A stretch of 64,000 nucleotides of DNA, taken from the NCBI GenBank assembly GCA_034932745.1, contig JAYFOJ010000002.1, positions 1-64,000 on the forward strand, given 5' to 3'. The translations under genes and the position numbers were made by a program. Numbering within the stretch: the first letter of the stretch is position 1; every line of letters starts with the position of its first letter. Source of the DNA: JBAYST01 sp034932745 (lineage in GTDB: Bacteria; Bacillota_I; Bacilli_A; RFN20; CAG-826). This document shows positions 1 to 8,097 of this stretch, in pieces. The notes beneath the pieces were generated by a model, which did no database searches, had not been told where the DNA came from, and saw nothing but the letters and a program-made list of their open reading frames with translations.

Positions 1-407
1 GTACGAGAGTAGAATCGGAAGGCAATCCTCCTATTACTATTATTAGTGCTTCGATGACATTCAAGTATATCGATGAAGCCACATATCTAAATAGTGAACT
101 AGTCAATGTCTACAAAGACACTTCGATCAATCCTAACAAATTCGTGTCTTACGATTTTAAATATGTCAATGAATTAAACGAGACACATAGTATTTCATTT
201 AAAACCGATATCGTCGGTTACCAAAATAGCGACGGAATTAAAATGCATCTATTTGATGACAATTATACCGATTGGGACGCGAATGCTTACCTTAGTACTG
301 TAAAGAAAAACGGAAGAGAAGTTATCGAGGCACAATTCTCCATTTTTATTACCGATAGGACAACGAGTACGCCGACAGAAAATAGATACTCCATTTTACT
401 TTCATAA
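1..407 (+). CDS. Small lipoprotein, 5'-truncated copy A of a duplicated pair
   Basis: The reading frame is open from base 3 to the TAA at 405-407, so the gene starts outside the window; the ATG at 54 is internal. The visible part matches, almost residue for residue, the second half of the complete lipoprotein at 1916-2434, which has a lipobox. By analogy this is a secreted, lipid-anchored surface protein of about 170 residues. No known domain is recognised. The two copies diverge mainly at the C-terminus (the last 20 or so residues), which may be where they differ in binding. A short hairpin follows at 412-433, and a similar one follows the other copy. Function unknown. Confidence 0.7.
   Translation, partial: TRVESEGNPPITIISASMTFKYIDEATYLNSELVNVYKDTSINPNKFVSYDFKYVNELNETHSISFKTDIVGYQNSDGIKMHLFDDNYTDWDANAYLSTVKKNGREVIEAQFSIFITDRTTSTPTENRYSILLS
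21..350 (+). repeat. Direct repeat, copy A (partner 2042-2371)
   Basis: Bases 21-350 align without gaps to 2042-2371 at a constant offset of 2021. One stretch of about 70 bases around the ATG at 54 is identical, and another of more than 50 bases is identical around 255-330. Such high identity at synonymous sites points to recent duplication or gene conversion between the two lipoprotein genes. Confidence 0.9.
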
Positions 408-411
408 GTTG

Positions 412-433
412 CGAATTCCAATAAACGAATTCG
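412..433 (+). other. Hairpin after lipoprotein copy A
   Basis: CGAATTC at 412-418 pairs with GAATTCG at 427-433 around an 8-base loop. There is no T-run, so a classic terminator is doubtful. The equivalent place after copy B (2438-2459) also has a 7-bp hairpin and similar flanking bases, so the hairpin seems to have been duplicated with the gene. Confidence 0.5.
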
Positions 434-460
434 ATGATTAAATGACAATAGAATAAGACA

Positions 461-488
461 TTGCCCAGCAGTTATATTTTGCTATAAT
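461..488 (+). promoter_or_regulatory. Promoter of the secreted cysteine peptidase gene
   Basis: TTGCCC at 461-466 and TATAAT at 483-488 are 16 bases apart, and TGC directly before TATAAT makes an extended -10. Transcription should start near 495, leaving a very short leader that holds the AGGGG ribosome binding site at 495-499. Confidence 0.65.
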
Positions 489-507
489 TTAATTAGGGGA
501 TGCAAAA

Positions 508-1926
508 TTGAAAAGCATTAAAAAATATGCTGTATATGTATTTGTAGTTTTTTGTTGTTCATTATTTAACTGCAATACGGCAATATCTAGCAGCAATCAA
601 ACATTACCAAAGAAAAGTCTATTTCAAAATGATGGAAAATATGGCTGTACAGACGTCTACAACACGGATGATTCAATAATTGCAAATGATGATGCAACCA
701 TGAAGACAAAAATCGAAGATAAATACGAAGGCTTATGGCAAAAAACATTCGATTCGAATGTTTCTCACGAATATGCGAATGCGCTTAATAATGTCAGCGA
801 ATATGGTTACTACCTTGGAGCGGCCGCTGACGAACTAAGTGTTAGTAGACTGCATCTAGGATGTGGAGTTGTTGCTATGTTTAGCGTTTTAAATTATATT
901 GCGGTAAATTGTGGATATGGTCAATTCGATTATAAAGCTAGAGAAAACGGCTATAACGATACAAGTTTATTCTTAGCAAGAAAAATAATAGAAATTACGA
1001 ATCCTTTTATTATAGTTTTTCCAAACGATCAAGCCGGTCTGATGAGCAGTGACTTTTGTTCGTGTTTGCTTAATGTTATTAATTACTACTTTTCTGATTA
1101 CAATTTATTTTTTGAAGTCAATATGTATCACGGCGGTCTGGATGGTAACAATTATCTAAGAAGTAAAATAAAAGAGACAGTGGATTCAGGAATGCCGGCG
1201 ACGATAATGACATGGCCTCCTTTTGGCAATGTTCCTTTTCACTATATGAACATAGGCGCTTATGAAAATTGGACATCAGATAGTGGACAATCCAAAGATT
1301 TCTTTAGTGTGAAATATAATTGGGACTACACAAACAAAAATACTTACTATTTTCCAGAAGAATTGATAAACGATCAAATAACGCTTATCACAATTAATGA
1401 AATTAATGTTAATTATCATTTATTACCATCATCGTATGGTTTTGAAGGTCAGTATTTCTTTTACGAAAAAAGCAAAAATGTCGCTGCTAGTTTTAACCGG
1501 ATTGCAGAAACAAAAAGATTAAGAACAGGTTTCATCGAGAATAATTATTTGGTAATGTCGGCTCGAAGATCTGGTGCAGGAACAGCTTATCTACAATTCG
1601 AATTCCAACATAAAATCAATAGTATAAGTTTTTTATGGGGTCTTTGGGGTTATAAAGAGAATATAACAACCGGTTCTGTTTTATGTTCATTAAGGCTCGA
1701 TTATTTAAACAACAATAATCAATGGATTACATTGACCGATTTTTTAAGCGGAACAATTCCTATTAGCATTGACAAAGACAATCTTAACTATTACTCATTT
1801 TTGAAGACGAACGAGAATTTCAGTGTCTTTCGAATAATAACTACAAATCAAGCTGTGGGCGACAGCAACAAGGGCAGAGTTGTCTTAGGTGAAATGAATA
1901 TAATGGAGAGTAAAAATGAAATCTAA
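508..1926 (+). CDS. Secreted papain/C39-like cysteine peptidase with C-terminal beta-sandwich-like domain
   Basis: Predicted extracellular cysteine protease of 472 residues. An N-terminal hydrophobic segment (about residues 7-27) acts as signal peptide; a Cys at 21 could be a weak lipobox. The catalytic Cys sits in HLGCGVVAMFSVLNY (Cys119), typical of the C39-like/papain fold; a downstream His in PFHYMNIG (about 245) and Asn/Asp in KYNWDY (about 271-273) complete the likely triad. Residues about 335-470 look like a separate all-beta, possibly discoidin-like, domain. The start is TTG at 508 with AGGGG 8 bases upstream; the nearby ATG at 500 meets a stop at once. Its end overlaps the next lipoprotein gene by 11 bases, so the two are co-translated. 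Substrate unknown; the peptidase call rests on motif spacing only. Confidence 0.65.
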   Translation: MKSIKKYAVYVFVVFCCSLFNCNTAISSSNQTLPKKSLFQNDGKYGCTDVYNTDDSIIANDDATMKTKIEDKYEGLWQKTFDSNVSHEYANALNNVSEYGYYLGAAADELSVSRLHLGCGVVAMFSVLNYIAVNCGYGQFDYKARENGYNDTSLFLARKIIEITNPFIIVFPNDQAGLMSSDFCSCLLNVINYYFSDYNLFFEVNMYHGGLDGNNYLRSKIKETVDSGMPATIMTWPPFGNVPFHYMNIGAYENWTSDSGQSKDFFSVKYNWDYTNKNTYYFPEELINDQITLITINEINVNYHLLPSSYGFEGQYFFYEKSKNVAASFNRIAETKRLRTGFIENNYLVMSARRSGAGTAYLQFEFQHKINSISFLWGLWGYKENITTGSVLCSLRLDYLNNNNQWITLTDFLSGTIPISIDKDNLNYYSFLKTNENFSVFRIITTNQAVGDSNKGRVVLGEMNIMESKNEI

Positions 1927-2434
1927 ACTAGTTTATCTTGCGTTTGCATTCTTGCTGACACTTTCTTCATGTTTCAACTTTAAGTATTTCGATGCTGACT
2001 ATATCGAGAAAACATATGAAAGCACACGAGTGGCAGTAAGAGGCAACCCACCAATTACTATTGTTAGTGCTTCGATGACATTCAAGTATATCGATGAAGC
2101 CACATATCTAAATAGTGAACTAGTCAATGTCTATAAAGATACTTCGATTAATCCTAACAAATACGTGTCTTATGAATTCAAATACGTTAATGAGCTTAAT
2201 GAAAATCACGGATTATCATTTAAAACCGATATCGTCGGCATTCAAGGTAATGATTGCATAAAAATGCATCTATTTGATGATAATTATACCGATTGGGACG
2301 CGAATGCTTACCTTAGTACTGTAAAGAAAAACGGAAGGGAAGTTATTGATGCACAATTCACTATTTATTTTCATATTGCCGATATAAGCACAAGTGCCAT
2401 GAAAGATAATATATATTCCATCTATATTTCTTGA
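1916..2434 (+). CDS. Small surface lipoprotein, complete copy B
   Basis: This 172-residue protein has a lipoprotein signal peptide ending in LSSC with the lipidated Cys at 19, so it should be tethered to the outer face of the membrane. The mature part is rich in Tyr, Asp, Asn and beta-type sequence, with no Cys pair or catalytic motif I recognise. It overlaps the upstream peptidase gene by 11 bases, which suggests coupling and a joint role, perhaps as substrate, inhibitor or binding partner (inference). It is a close paralogue of the truncated gene at the window start; the unit that was duplicated is probably peptidase plus lipoprotein. The gene ends with TGA. Confidence 0.75.
   Translation: MKSKLVYLAFAFLLTLSSCFNFKYFDADYIEKTYESTRVAVRGNPPITIVSASMTFKYIDEATYLNSELVNVYKDTSINPNKYVSYEFKYVNELNENHGLSFKTDIVGIQGNDCIKMHLFDDNYTDWDANAYLSTVKKNGREVIDAQFTIYFHIADISTSAMKDNIYSIYIS
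2042..2371 (+). repeat. Direct repeat, copy B (partner 21-350)
   Basis: Second copy of the duplicated lipoprotein segment described at 21-350. It lies inside the complete lipoprotein gene and differs from copy A by scattered, partly synonymous changes. Confidence 0.9.
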
Positions 2435-2437
2435 CGA

Positions 2438-2459
2438 TGAATTTCGGAAAACAAATTCA
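2438..2459 (+). other. Hairpin after lipoprotein copy B
   Basis: TGAATTT at 2438-2444 pairs with AAATTCA at 2453-2459, loop 8. It occupies the same place and has the same geometry as the hairpin after copy A at 412-433, with no T-run. Confidence 0.5.
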
Positions 2460-2519
2460 ATGATTCTCTAGATAGTTTTGTTAGAACTATAGATAAATTA
2501 TAAGCAAGATAATCTATTG

Positions 2520-2548
2520 TTGACACTTACTATAAGTAATGATATTCT
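2520..2548 (+). promoter_or_regulatory. Promoter of infC-rpmI-rplT
   Basis: A perfect TTGACA (2520-2525) is followed after 17 bases by TATTCT (2543-2548). Transcription should begin near 2555, leaving about 135 bases of leader before infC. Confidence 0.85.
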
Positions 2549-2554
2549 TTATGA

Positions 2555-2680
2555 GCAAAAACTAAGGTAGAAAGAAGAGGCACCCGCTTCTCGCCAGATT
2601 GACAAGAGTCGATTGGCTAACGCTACAATACTTCGTGCTAAGAGTATGTTAACGGGTGCATTCGCGCCCGTTTTTGTTTG
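2555..2680 (+). promoter_or_regulatory. L20-type ribosomal protein leader / attenuator of infC operon
   Basis: Leader RNA between the promoter and infC. Near its 5' end GCACCCG (2580-2586) is perfectly complementary to CGGGTGC (2653-2659), which is also the 5' arm of the terminator stem at 2652-2671. The two pairings exclude each other, giving an antiterminator/terminator switch. In Bacillus the same operon is controlled by L20 binding to such a leader, so L20 (encoded at 3474-3827) is the expected ligand. Base pairs are seen directly; the ligand is inferred from the operon. Confidence 0.75.
2652..2680 (+). terminator. Attenuator terminator in the infC leader
   Basis: ACGGGTGC (2652-2659) pairs with GCGCCCGT (2664-2671) around a 4-base loop, followed by a T-rich run at 2671-2679. 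It lies just before the infC ribosome binding site, so it must be read through for infC expression. Confidence 0.85.
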
Positions 2681-2692
2681 TAAGGAGTGATA

Positions 2693-3244
2693 ATTATAAC
2701 TAACAATGCTAACGGCTTCGGTAAAAAGCCAGAAAACAAGAGTACCGATTTAATCAATGGAATGATCAGATTCCCACAAGTTCTTCTTATTGGACCGCAA
2801 GGTGAACAATTTGGAACTATGTCATCTCGTGAGGCTCAATTTAAAGCTAACGAATTGGAACTAGATCTACTTTGCGTGGCGCCAAATGCCACTCCACCAG
2901 TTTGCAAACTCGTCAATTACGGTAAATACCGCTACGAGCAACAAAAAAAGGCAAAGATTGCAAAGAAAAATCAACATGTTGTGGAAACAAAAGAGATTCA
3001 ATTGACTCCACAAATCGGCATTCACGATATGGAAACCAAAGCTAGAAGCACGACCAGTTTTCTTAAAGAAGGAAACAAGGTCAAAGTCGGAGTCCGCTTC
3101 AGAGGCCGTCAAATGGCACACCAAGAAGTTGGCGAAGAAGTTATAAAAAAATTCATTGAAATGGTCAGCGAATTCTCAGTTGTTGAGAAAGAACCATCTA
3201 TGGATGGCCGCTGGCTAATCGCCATCTTGGCGCCTAAAAAATAA
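2693..3244 (+). CDS. infC: Translation initiation factor IF-3
   Basis: IF-3 binds the 30S subunit and controls start-codon choice. The conserved INGMIRFPQVLLIGPQGEQ opening of the N-domain and the C-domain ending in SMDGRWLIAIL are clear over about 180 residues. The start is unusual. AAGGAG at 2682-2687 overlaps the only conventional candidate, GTG at 2687, which cannot be used with that spacing. In the same frame ATT (2693) lies 5 bases and ATA (2696) 8 bases after the ribosome binding site. infC is known for an AUU start that IF-3 itself discriminates against, so ATT at 2693 is my choice, with ATA as alternative. It heads the infC-rpmI-rplT operon. Confidence 0.93.
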   Translation: MITNNANGFGKKPENKSTDLINGMIRFPQVLLIGPQGEQFGTMSSREAQFKANELELDLLCVAPNATPPVCKLVNYGKYRYEQQKKAKIAKKNQHVVETKEIQLTPQIGIHDMETKARSTTSFLKEGNKVKVGVRFRGRQMAHQEVGEEVIKKFIEMVSEFSVVEKEPSMDGRWLIAILAPKK

Positions 3245-3263
3245 GAAAGAAGGAGAAATCATT

Positions 3264-3458
3264 ATGCCAAAAATGAAAAGCAAAAAAGCTTTAACCAAAA
3301 GAGTCAAAGTGACTGGAACAGGAAAACTTGTGAGACGTTCTGCATTCACTTCGCACTTAGCACCATTAAAAACTCACAAACAAAAGAGACACTCAAGAAA
3401 AGCCAGATTAATCGACAAGACCGATTATAAGAGAATCAAGTTTCTCATTCAAAAATAA
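3264..3458 (+). CDS. rpmI: 50S ribosomal protein L35
   Basis: A 64-residue, very basic protein starting MPKMKSKKALTKRVKVTGTG, the L35 signature, with HKQKRHSRKAR in the middle. L35 is a late-assembling protein of the large subunit. It lies between infC and rplT with a 19-base gap after infC that holds AAGGAG. Length is normal for the family. Confidence 0.97.
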   Translation: MPKMKSKKALTKRVKVTGTGKLVRRSAFTSHLAPLKTHKQKRHSRKARLIDKTDYKRIKFLIQK

Positions 3459-3473
3459 GGAGGATAAGTAAAT

Positions 3474-3827
3474 ATGGCAAGAGTAAAAGGTGGAATCGTT
3501 ACACACGCCCGCCGCAAGAAAGTTCTAAAACAAGCCAAAGGTTACTTCGGCTCCAAACACGTTATCTTCAAGACTGCTAAAGAGCAAGTCATGCGTTCAT
3601 TACGCTACGCTTATGTTGATCGTAGAAACATCAAAAGAGATTTTAGAAAACTTTGGATTAAACGTATCAACGCTGCTTGCAGAATGTGTGATATTTCCTA
3701 TAGCAAATTCATGCACGGTTTAAGAAATGCCAACATCCAAGTCAATCGTAAAATGCTATCAGAGATGGCAATCAACGACTTTGCTGGATTCCAAGAATTA
3801 GTCGCTGTCGCAAAGAAAAGCGCTTAA
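3474..3827 (+). CDS. rplT: 50S ribosomal protein L20
   Basis: A 117-residue basic protein that binds 23S rRNA early in large-subunit assembly. MARVKGGIVTHARRKKVLK and the RNINAACR-type segment near residues 60-70 mark L20. AAGGAGG precedes the ATG. It is the last gene of the operon and is probably also the repressor that acts on the leader at 2555-2680. A strong hairpin terminator follows at 3841-3868. Confidence 0.97.
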   Translation: MARVKGGIVTHARRKKVLKQAKGYFGSKHVIFKTAKEQVMRSLRYAYVDRRNIKRDFRKLWIKRINAACRMCDISYSKFMHGLRNANIQVNRKMLSEMAINDFAGFQELVAVAKKSA

Positions 3828-3840
3828 TCATCTTAATTAA

Positions 3841-3872
3841 AAAACCAGATTCACAAGGATCTGGTTTTAATT
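3841..3872. terminator. Bidirectional terminator between rplT and thiI
   Basis: AAAACCAGAT (3841-3850) pairs perfectly with ATCTGGTTTT (3859-3868), loop 8. T-runs occur on both strands, so it can end rplT transcription on the plus strand and thiI on the minus strand. Confidence 0.88.
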
Positions 3873-3876
3873 TTGC

Positions 3877-5052
3877 CTAGAAGAGGTTTTTCTCGTTTGG
3901 AATCACTCTTGTTTCAGTGTTTTTTATCGCGTCATTAAGAAGTTCTTCCCAATCAAATTTCTTTTCGATTTCTTCCACCTCATCAAAATGAGGCATCGTT
4001 TTAGGATTCTTCGGTGCGAATATCGTACAGCAATCCTCGAATGGACGAATTGAGATTTCGTATGTGCCTATTCTTGAAGCAATCTTAATTATTTCTGTTT
4101 TATCTAAAACCGCGCAAGGTCGAATGACCGGCATACTCGTAACCGCATTAATAACTTGCATCGAATTGAGTGTTTGACTCGCCACTTGGCCAATTGATTC
4201 ACCATTAGCTAGGCATAAGCACTTTCTCTTTTTTGCTAACTTTTCCGCAAGACGATACATCATTCTTCTCATGATTGTAATTGCGTATGATTCGTCGCAA
4301 TTAGCGTAGATGGTTTCTTGAATCTTAGTAAAGGGAACGATGTGGAGTTTAATTGGATTTTGATAGCGGTTTAACTTTGTTAAAATGTCTTCTAGTTTAT
4401 AAATGACTCCGACTTGTGTATATGGCGGAGAAGCAAAATGAATGCATTCGATTGAGATTCCTCTTCTTAAAAGTAGATAAGAAGCGACAGGAGAATCAAT
4501 TCCACCACTAATCATCATCATCGCTTTGCCGGCAATTCCTAGAGGATATCCACCAGCCCCTAAAAATGTTTTGGTGAAGATATAAGTAGCGCCATCTCTA
4601 ACTTCGATCGATAAAAGAATATCGGGGTTATGGACATCGACTTCTAAATTCGTTTCTTTTAAAATCGTCGGTGCAACCATTCTAATAATCTGATCTGATA
4701 CTAAAGCAAAATTTTTATCACTTCTTTTACATGTTAGTTTAAATGTTGAACCTTGTTCTTGCTTAATCAGTTCAAGAGATGATTTTTTAATATCTTCGAT
4801 ATCAGATTTGCACTTATAAACTAAAGACATCGCATGAATTCCACTGACATCCTTTAACCGTTCAATAATTGGCTCATAATTACTACCATGAAGCGCGATA
4901 TAGATGTGGTCGTATCTTCTTTCGTATGACAAACCAGTAAATTCTAAAAGCGCTCTTCGTATGTTTAAATCAAGCCTCGCGATAAAATCTTTTTTATTCT
5001 TTCCTTTGGTAGATAACTCTCCAAAGCGAATCATGATGTGGTCGTATGTCAT
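3877..5052 (-). CDS. thiI: tRNA 4-thiouridine synthase ThiI
   Basis: ThiI activates tRNA U8 with ATP and inserts sulfur supplied by a cysteine desulfurase; in some bacteria it also serves thiamine thiazole synthesis. The 391 residues show a THUMP domain (about 60-165) and an ATP pyrophosphatase with the PP-loop SGGIDS at 182-187. No C-terminal rhodanese domain is present, as is usual in Bacilli. A Cys pair in FEDCCTIF near the C-terminal third is family-typical. It overlaps the upstream cysteine desulfurase by 4 bases (ATGA), so the sulfur donor and acceptor are co-translated. Confidence 0.95.
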   Translation of the reverse strand: MTYDHIMIRFGELSTKGKNKKDFIARLDLNIRRALLEFTGLSYERRYDHIYIALHGSNYEPIIERLKDVSGIHAMSLVYKCKSDIEDIKKSSLELIKQEQGSTFKLTCKRSDKNFALVSDQIIRMVAPTILKETNLEVDVHNPDILLSIEVRDGATYIFTKTFLGAGGYPLGIAGKAMMMISGGIDSPVASYLLLRRGISIECIHFASPPYTQVGVIYKLEDILTKLNRYQNPIKLHIVPFTKIQETIYANCDESYAITIMRRMMYRLAEKLAKKRKCLCLANGESIGQVASQTLNSMQVINAVTSMPVIRPCAVLDKTEIIKIASRIGTYEISIRPFEDCCTIFAPKNPKTMPHFDEVEEIEKKFDWEELLNDAIKNTETRVIPNEKNLF

Positions 5053-6176
5053 CTTATTTCTCCTAATATTTTTTCTAATGCCTTTGTAAAAATTTCGACT
5101 TCTTCGATTCTGTTATCGTTAGAGAAGCTAACTCTTATTGTGTTTTTCGATCTTATATCGTCTTTTCCGATTGCCTTAACAACATATGAAAATGGTTCAT
5201 GACGACTCGAACAGGCTGATACACTAGAGACCATAATTCCTTCTCTTGATAAAGCTTCGACAACTACACTGGCTTTCTTTGTTAACAAAGAAAAATTAAC
5301 AATGTATGGATTAACTAATTGATGAGAATTAAGCTCACAAATGTCAGAGTGCTTACTTATCCAATCTCTTAAACTAATCGATAAATTCGAAACATAATCA
5401 TAGTGATCTTGGAAATTCTCAACCGCTAATCTAACAGCCTTTGCTAATGCACCCGCCATCGCGACATCGTTTGTGCCACTTCTTAGATTTGCTTCTTGTC
5501 CACCGCCGCTATTTAACGCTTGAAGTTGAATCGTTCTTCTTTTTATTAAGGCTCCGCTACCTTTTAAACCATTAATCTTGTGACCGGATATGGTTAAAAG
5601 ATCGACGTTTGAATAGTCGATTTGCACTTTCCCGATTGCTTGCGAAGCATCGACGTGAAAGGCAATTTTTTCATGTTTAGATAACGTTTCACCAATTCTT
5701 TTGATTTGATTCACAGTTCCAATTTCATTATTAACAGCCATAATAGAAACAAGAATTGTGTCTTTTTTAATAGCTTTATTAAGGGTTTCGATTTCGACCG
5801 CTCCATCTTCATTAACATCGAGATAAGTAACTTCGAAACCAAAATTGTTTTCCAAATCGCGAGCGGCTTCTAAAACAGATGCGTGTTCTACTTTAGTGAC
5901 GATGAGATGCTTTCCTAATGCTTTATTGCGAAGCGCATATCCCTTAATCGCCAAATTATTAGATTCAGTCGCTCCACTTGTAAAGATAACAGCGTGCTCA
6001 TTCATTTTAAGATAAGAAAGAATTTGGCCTCTAGCCAAATCCAAAACGCGATTTGCTTCTTGACCAAAAGAATGAGAAGATGACGGATTAGCGTAATATT
6101 TAATCACTAATTCGTTATACGTATTTAAAATATCTTTGTCGACAAGAGTTGTCGCTGCGTTATCGAAATATATCAT
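5049..6176 (-). CDS. Cysteine desulfurase (IscS/NifS/NifZ family)
   Basis: PLP enzyme that moves sulfur from cysteine to a protein acceptor, here most likely ThiI. Of 375 residues, YFDNAATT opens the protein, His98 in KVEHAS stacks on PLP, Lys200 in ISGHKINGLKGSG binds PLP, and Cys322 in VSACSSRHEP is the catalytic persulfide residue. The same gene pair follows ezrA in Bacillus (nifZ-thiI). It begins at the ezrA stop with a one-base TAATG overlap. The Bacillus nifZ orthologue is likely, but the symbol is not certain. Confidence 0.93.
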   Translation of the reverse strand: MIYFDNAATTLVDKDILNTYNELVIKYYANPSSSHSFGQEANRVLDLARGQILSYLKMNEHAVIFTSGATESNNLAIKGYALRNKALGKHLIVTKVEHASVLEAARDLENNFGFEVTYLDVNEDGAVEIETLNKAIKKDTILVSIMAVNNEIGTVNQIKRIGETLSKHEKIAFHVDASQAIGKVQIDYSNVDLLTISGHKINGLKGSGALIKRRTIQLQALNSGGGQEANLRSGTNDVAMAGALAKAVRLAVENFQDHYDYVSNLSISLRDWISKHSDICELNSHQLVNPYIVNFSLLTKKASVVVEALSREGIMVSSVSACSSRHEPFSYVVKAIGKDDIRSKNTIRVSFSNDNRIEEVEIFTKALEKILGEIR

Positions 6177-7912
6177 TAGTTATTTCCAGTATTAGTATCA
6201 TCGATATGCTGTTTTTTAAGTAAATCGATGACATCGTGGTAAGCCTTATCAAAATCGCCTTGATAGAATTCTTTTTCATAAAGATTCAATTGCTGATGGA
6301 CATCGTTTTGATGAACTCGATCGCGGTTAGCGTATATGATGGCAGATTCTGCTAATTGCTCGACGCTGACTTCTTTTTCAACCTCTTCACAAACGGCATT
6401 AGCAAGATTTTTGAGTTCGTCCACTTTTCCATTAATTAATGCAACATCGATTGGAATTGTTTTTATGTAACGATCGATTTCATTTAGTAAATTGTAGCAA
6501 TTAACAATCTTCTCCATGAATTGTGCTGTATGTTCTGGTAGATTAATCTTTCTTACTAAAGACTCGCATTGTTTTAAACGATAGTAATACGAGAAAACCA
6601 TTGTATAGGCTTCTTCGCTCGAGGCTTTAAGAGAGTCGAGAAACACTCTAAAGTTATTGACGCCTTCTAGCACCACATTGTAATCAGACATTAATTCTTC
6701 CAACTTTCCCTTAAGCAATGTGTAAGGTTGTTTTGTCGATGAATGAATGTAAGTATCAAGAGACCTTTTGGCGCCGCCTAGTCGATTGACATTATTTTTT
6801 AAAACTTCGATGCGATCTTTGTCTGAATCGCCAATTGCGTAGACGCGATTCATCTCAGGAAGAATCGAGCATAAACGCAAGAAAGTTTTTTCGAGGTTTA
6901 ATACGTTTTGGTAAGTTGTATCACAATTAGCGTCGAAGAATTCTTTTGCTGCTACTTCTTTTTTGAAGTTTTCTCTCATCGTTTCGATTTCTTGCTGAAT
7001 CTGATCAGAAATAGGCACGATTTCGGTCGTATCTAAGTCGAGAAGTTTTTTCTTCATCAATTCGACTCTATTGTTATATGAAATAATAGCCTGAGACACC
7101 ATTAGATGGTGTAATGGGTATTTATCATCTAACATTTTTTCTTCTTCGTCAGTTAATTCTTTAATCTTTTCTGGTAGCACACTGTTGACTAAGACACATA
7201 GTTTAGGCATCTTTTCGAGCACTTCGTGAAGAACTCCTAAAACTTTGCTAATCGTTGGAATGATGGCGTTAGCGTCATCGTATTCCGCGCTTTCGATATG
7301 TGCTTCAAATTCGACGAACTTCTTATCGATTTTATCGAACACTCTTTCAAAAGAGGAACCAACGGTTTCTAAGTCTGAACTATTAACGTAGTAGAGTTGC
7401 TTAGCAGATCTAAAATCTTCTTTCAATTTTAGAATGATTTGTCTCGCTTCTTCTTCTGGTTTAATTAACTTTGTTAATTCGTTATCCAATTCTAAAACAC
7501 TTTTTTCAAATATTTCTACTGCCTTACGGCCTTCTGAGATAACCTTTTTAATGTTGTGATATTGACGGCTAGCGATAAGTGCATTTAATTGTTTAATGAC
7601 ACCTTCGGCGAATTTATCGTCAATTTCATATATTTGCTTAAATTTTTTCGAATAGTTGTTATAGATATCGACATAAAGGAGATTTGTTCTTGAGATGATT
7701 TCAAGACGCTTAATGTATTGAGAATCTTGTCCGATTAGTAAAGCATCTAGATAGGAATACTTCCGTTCGAGTTCTCTAATTTGACGATTAGCAGATTTTC
7801 TTGAGAAGACGAATTTGAAAAGTACAAATAACAAAACACCGATAAATACTGCTCCACCGATGCTACCAGCAATGATGCCAATAAGTTCGGCGTTACTAAT
7901 TGAAACCAACAT
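6176..7912 (-). CDS. ezrA: Septation ring formation regulator EzrA
   Basis: EzrA is a membrane-anchored spectrin-like protein that binds FtsZ and limits extra Z-rings in Firmicutes. The 578 residues (Bacillus EzrA is about 560) begin with one transmembrane helix (about 10-35) and continue as a long helical coiled-coil rod, the expected layout. Position before the cysteine desulfurase and thiI matches Bacillus gene order, which supports the call because the sequence itself is weakly conserved. AGGAGG lies 11 bases before the ATG, slightly far. Presence implies an FtsZ-based divisome. Confidence 0.85.
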   Translation of the reverse strand: MLVSISNAELIGIIAGSIGGAVFIGVLLFVLFKFVFSRKSANRQIRELERKYSYLDALLIGQDSQYIKRLEIISRTNLLYVDIYNNYSKKFKQIYEIDDKFAEGVIKQLNALIASRQYHNIKKVISEGRKAVEIFEKSVLELDNELTKLIKPEEEARQIILKLKEDFRSAKQLYYVNSSDLETVGSSFERVFDKIDKKFVEFEAHIESAEYDDANAIIPTISKVLGVLHEVLEKMPKLCVLVNSVLPEKIKELTDEEEKMLDDKYPLHHLMVSQAIISYNNRVELMKKKLLDLDTTEIVPISDQIQQEIETMRENFKKEVAAKEFFDANCDTTYQNVLNLEKTFLRLCSILPEMNRVYAIGDSDKDRIEVLKNNVNRLGGAKRSLDTYIHSSTKQPYTLLKGKLEELMSDYNVVLEGVNNFRVFLDSLKASSEEAYTMVFSYYYRLKQCESLVRKINLPEHTAQFMEKIVNCYNLLNEIDRYIKTIPIDVALINGKVDELKNLANAVCEEVEKEVSVEQLAESAIIYANRDRVHQNDVHQQLNLYEKEFYQGDFDKAYHDVIDLLKKQHIDDTNTGNN

Positions 7913-7953
7913 ATATATCTAAGCCTCCTATCAAACTAAGGATACTAATCCAA

Positions 7954-7977
7954 GTACATAAGATAAATCATATGTAC
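7954..7977. other. Inverted repeat upstream of ezrA
   Basis: GTACATA (7954-7960) and TATGTAC (7971-7977) form a 7-bp inverted repeat with a 10-base centre in the ezrA leader. It could be a leader hairpin or an operator; nothing else in the sequence decides this. Confidence 0.35.
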
Positions 7978-8063
7978 CACTAAATATCGACTATTATTAT
8001 TTTAATGATAATAGAGCGAAAATAAAACAAAATATTCAGGCACCTTCGTTTACTAAAAAAATG

Positions 8064-8092
8064 TTGACTAAATTTCGTAGGTTGCGTATAGT
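8064..8092 (+). promoter_or_regulatory. Promoter of rpsD
   Basis: TTGACT (8064-8069) and TATAGT (8087-8092) are separated by 17 bases. The predicted start near 8099 leaves a leader of about 160 bases before rpsD. Confidence 0.8.
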
Positions 8093-8097
8093 ATTAA

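Noticed and set aside
2687..2689. GTG as infC start
   Set aside because: It overlaps the AAGGAG binding site; spacing would be zero.
2867..3124. 85-residue ORF antisense to infC
   Set aside because: It lies wholly opposite the conserved IF-3 core, without a binding site or promoter.
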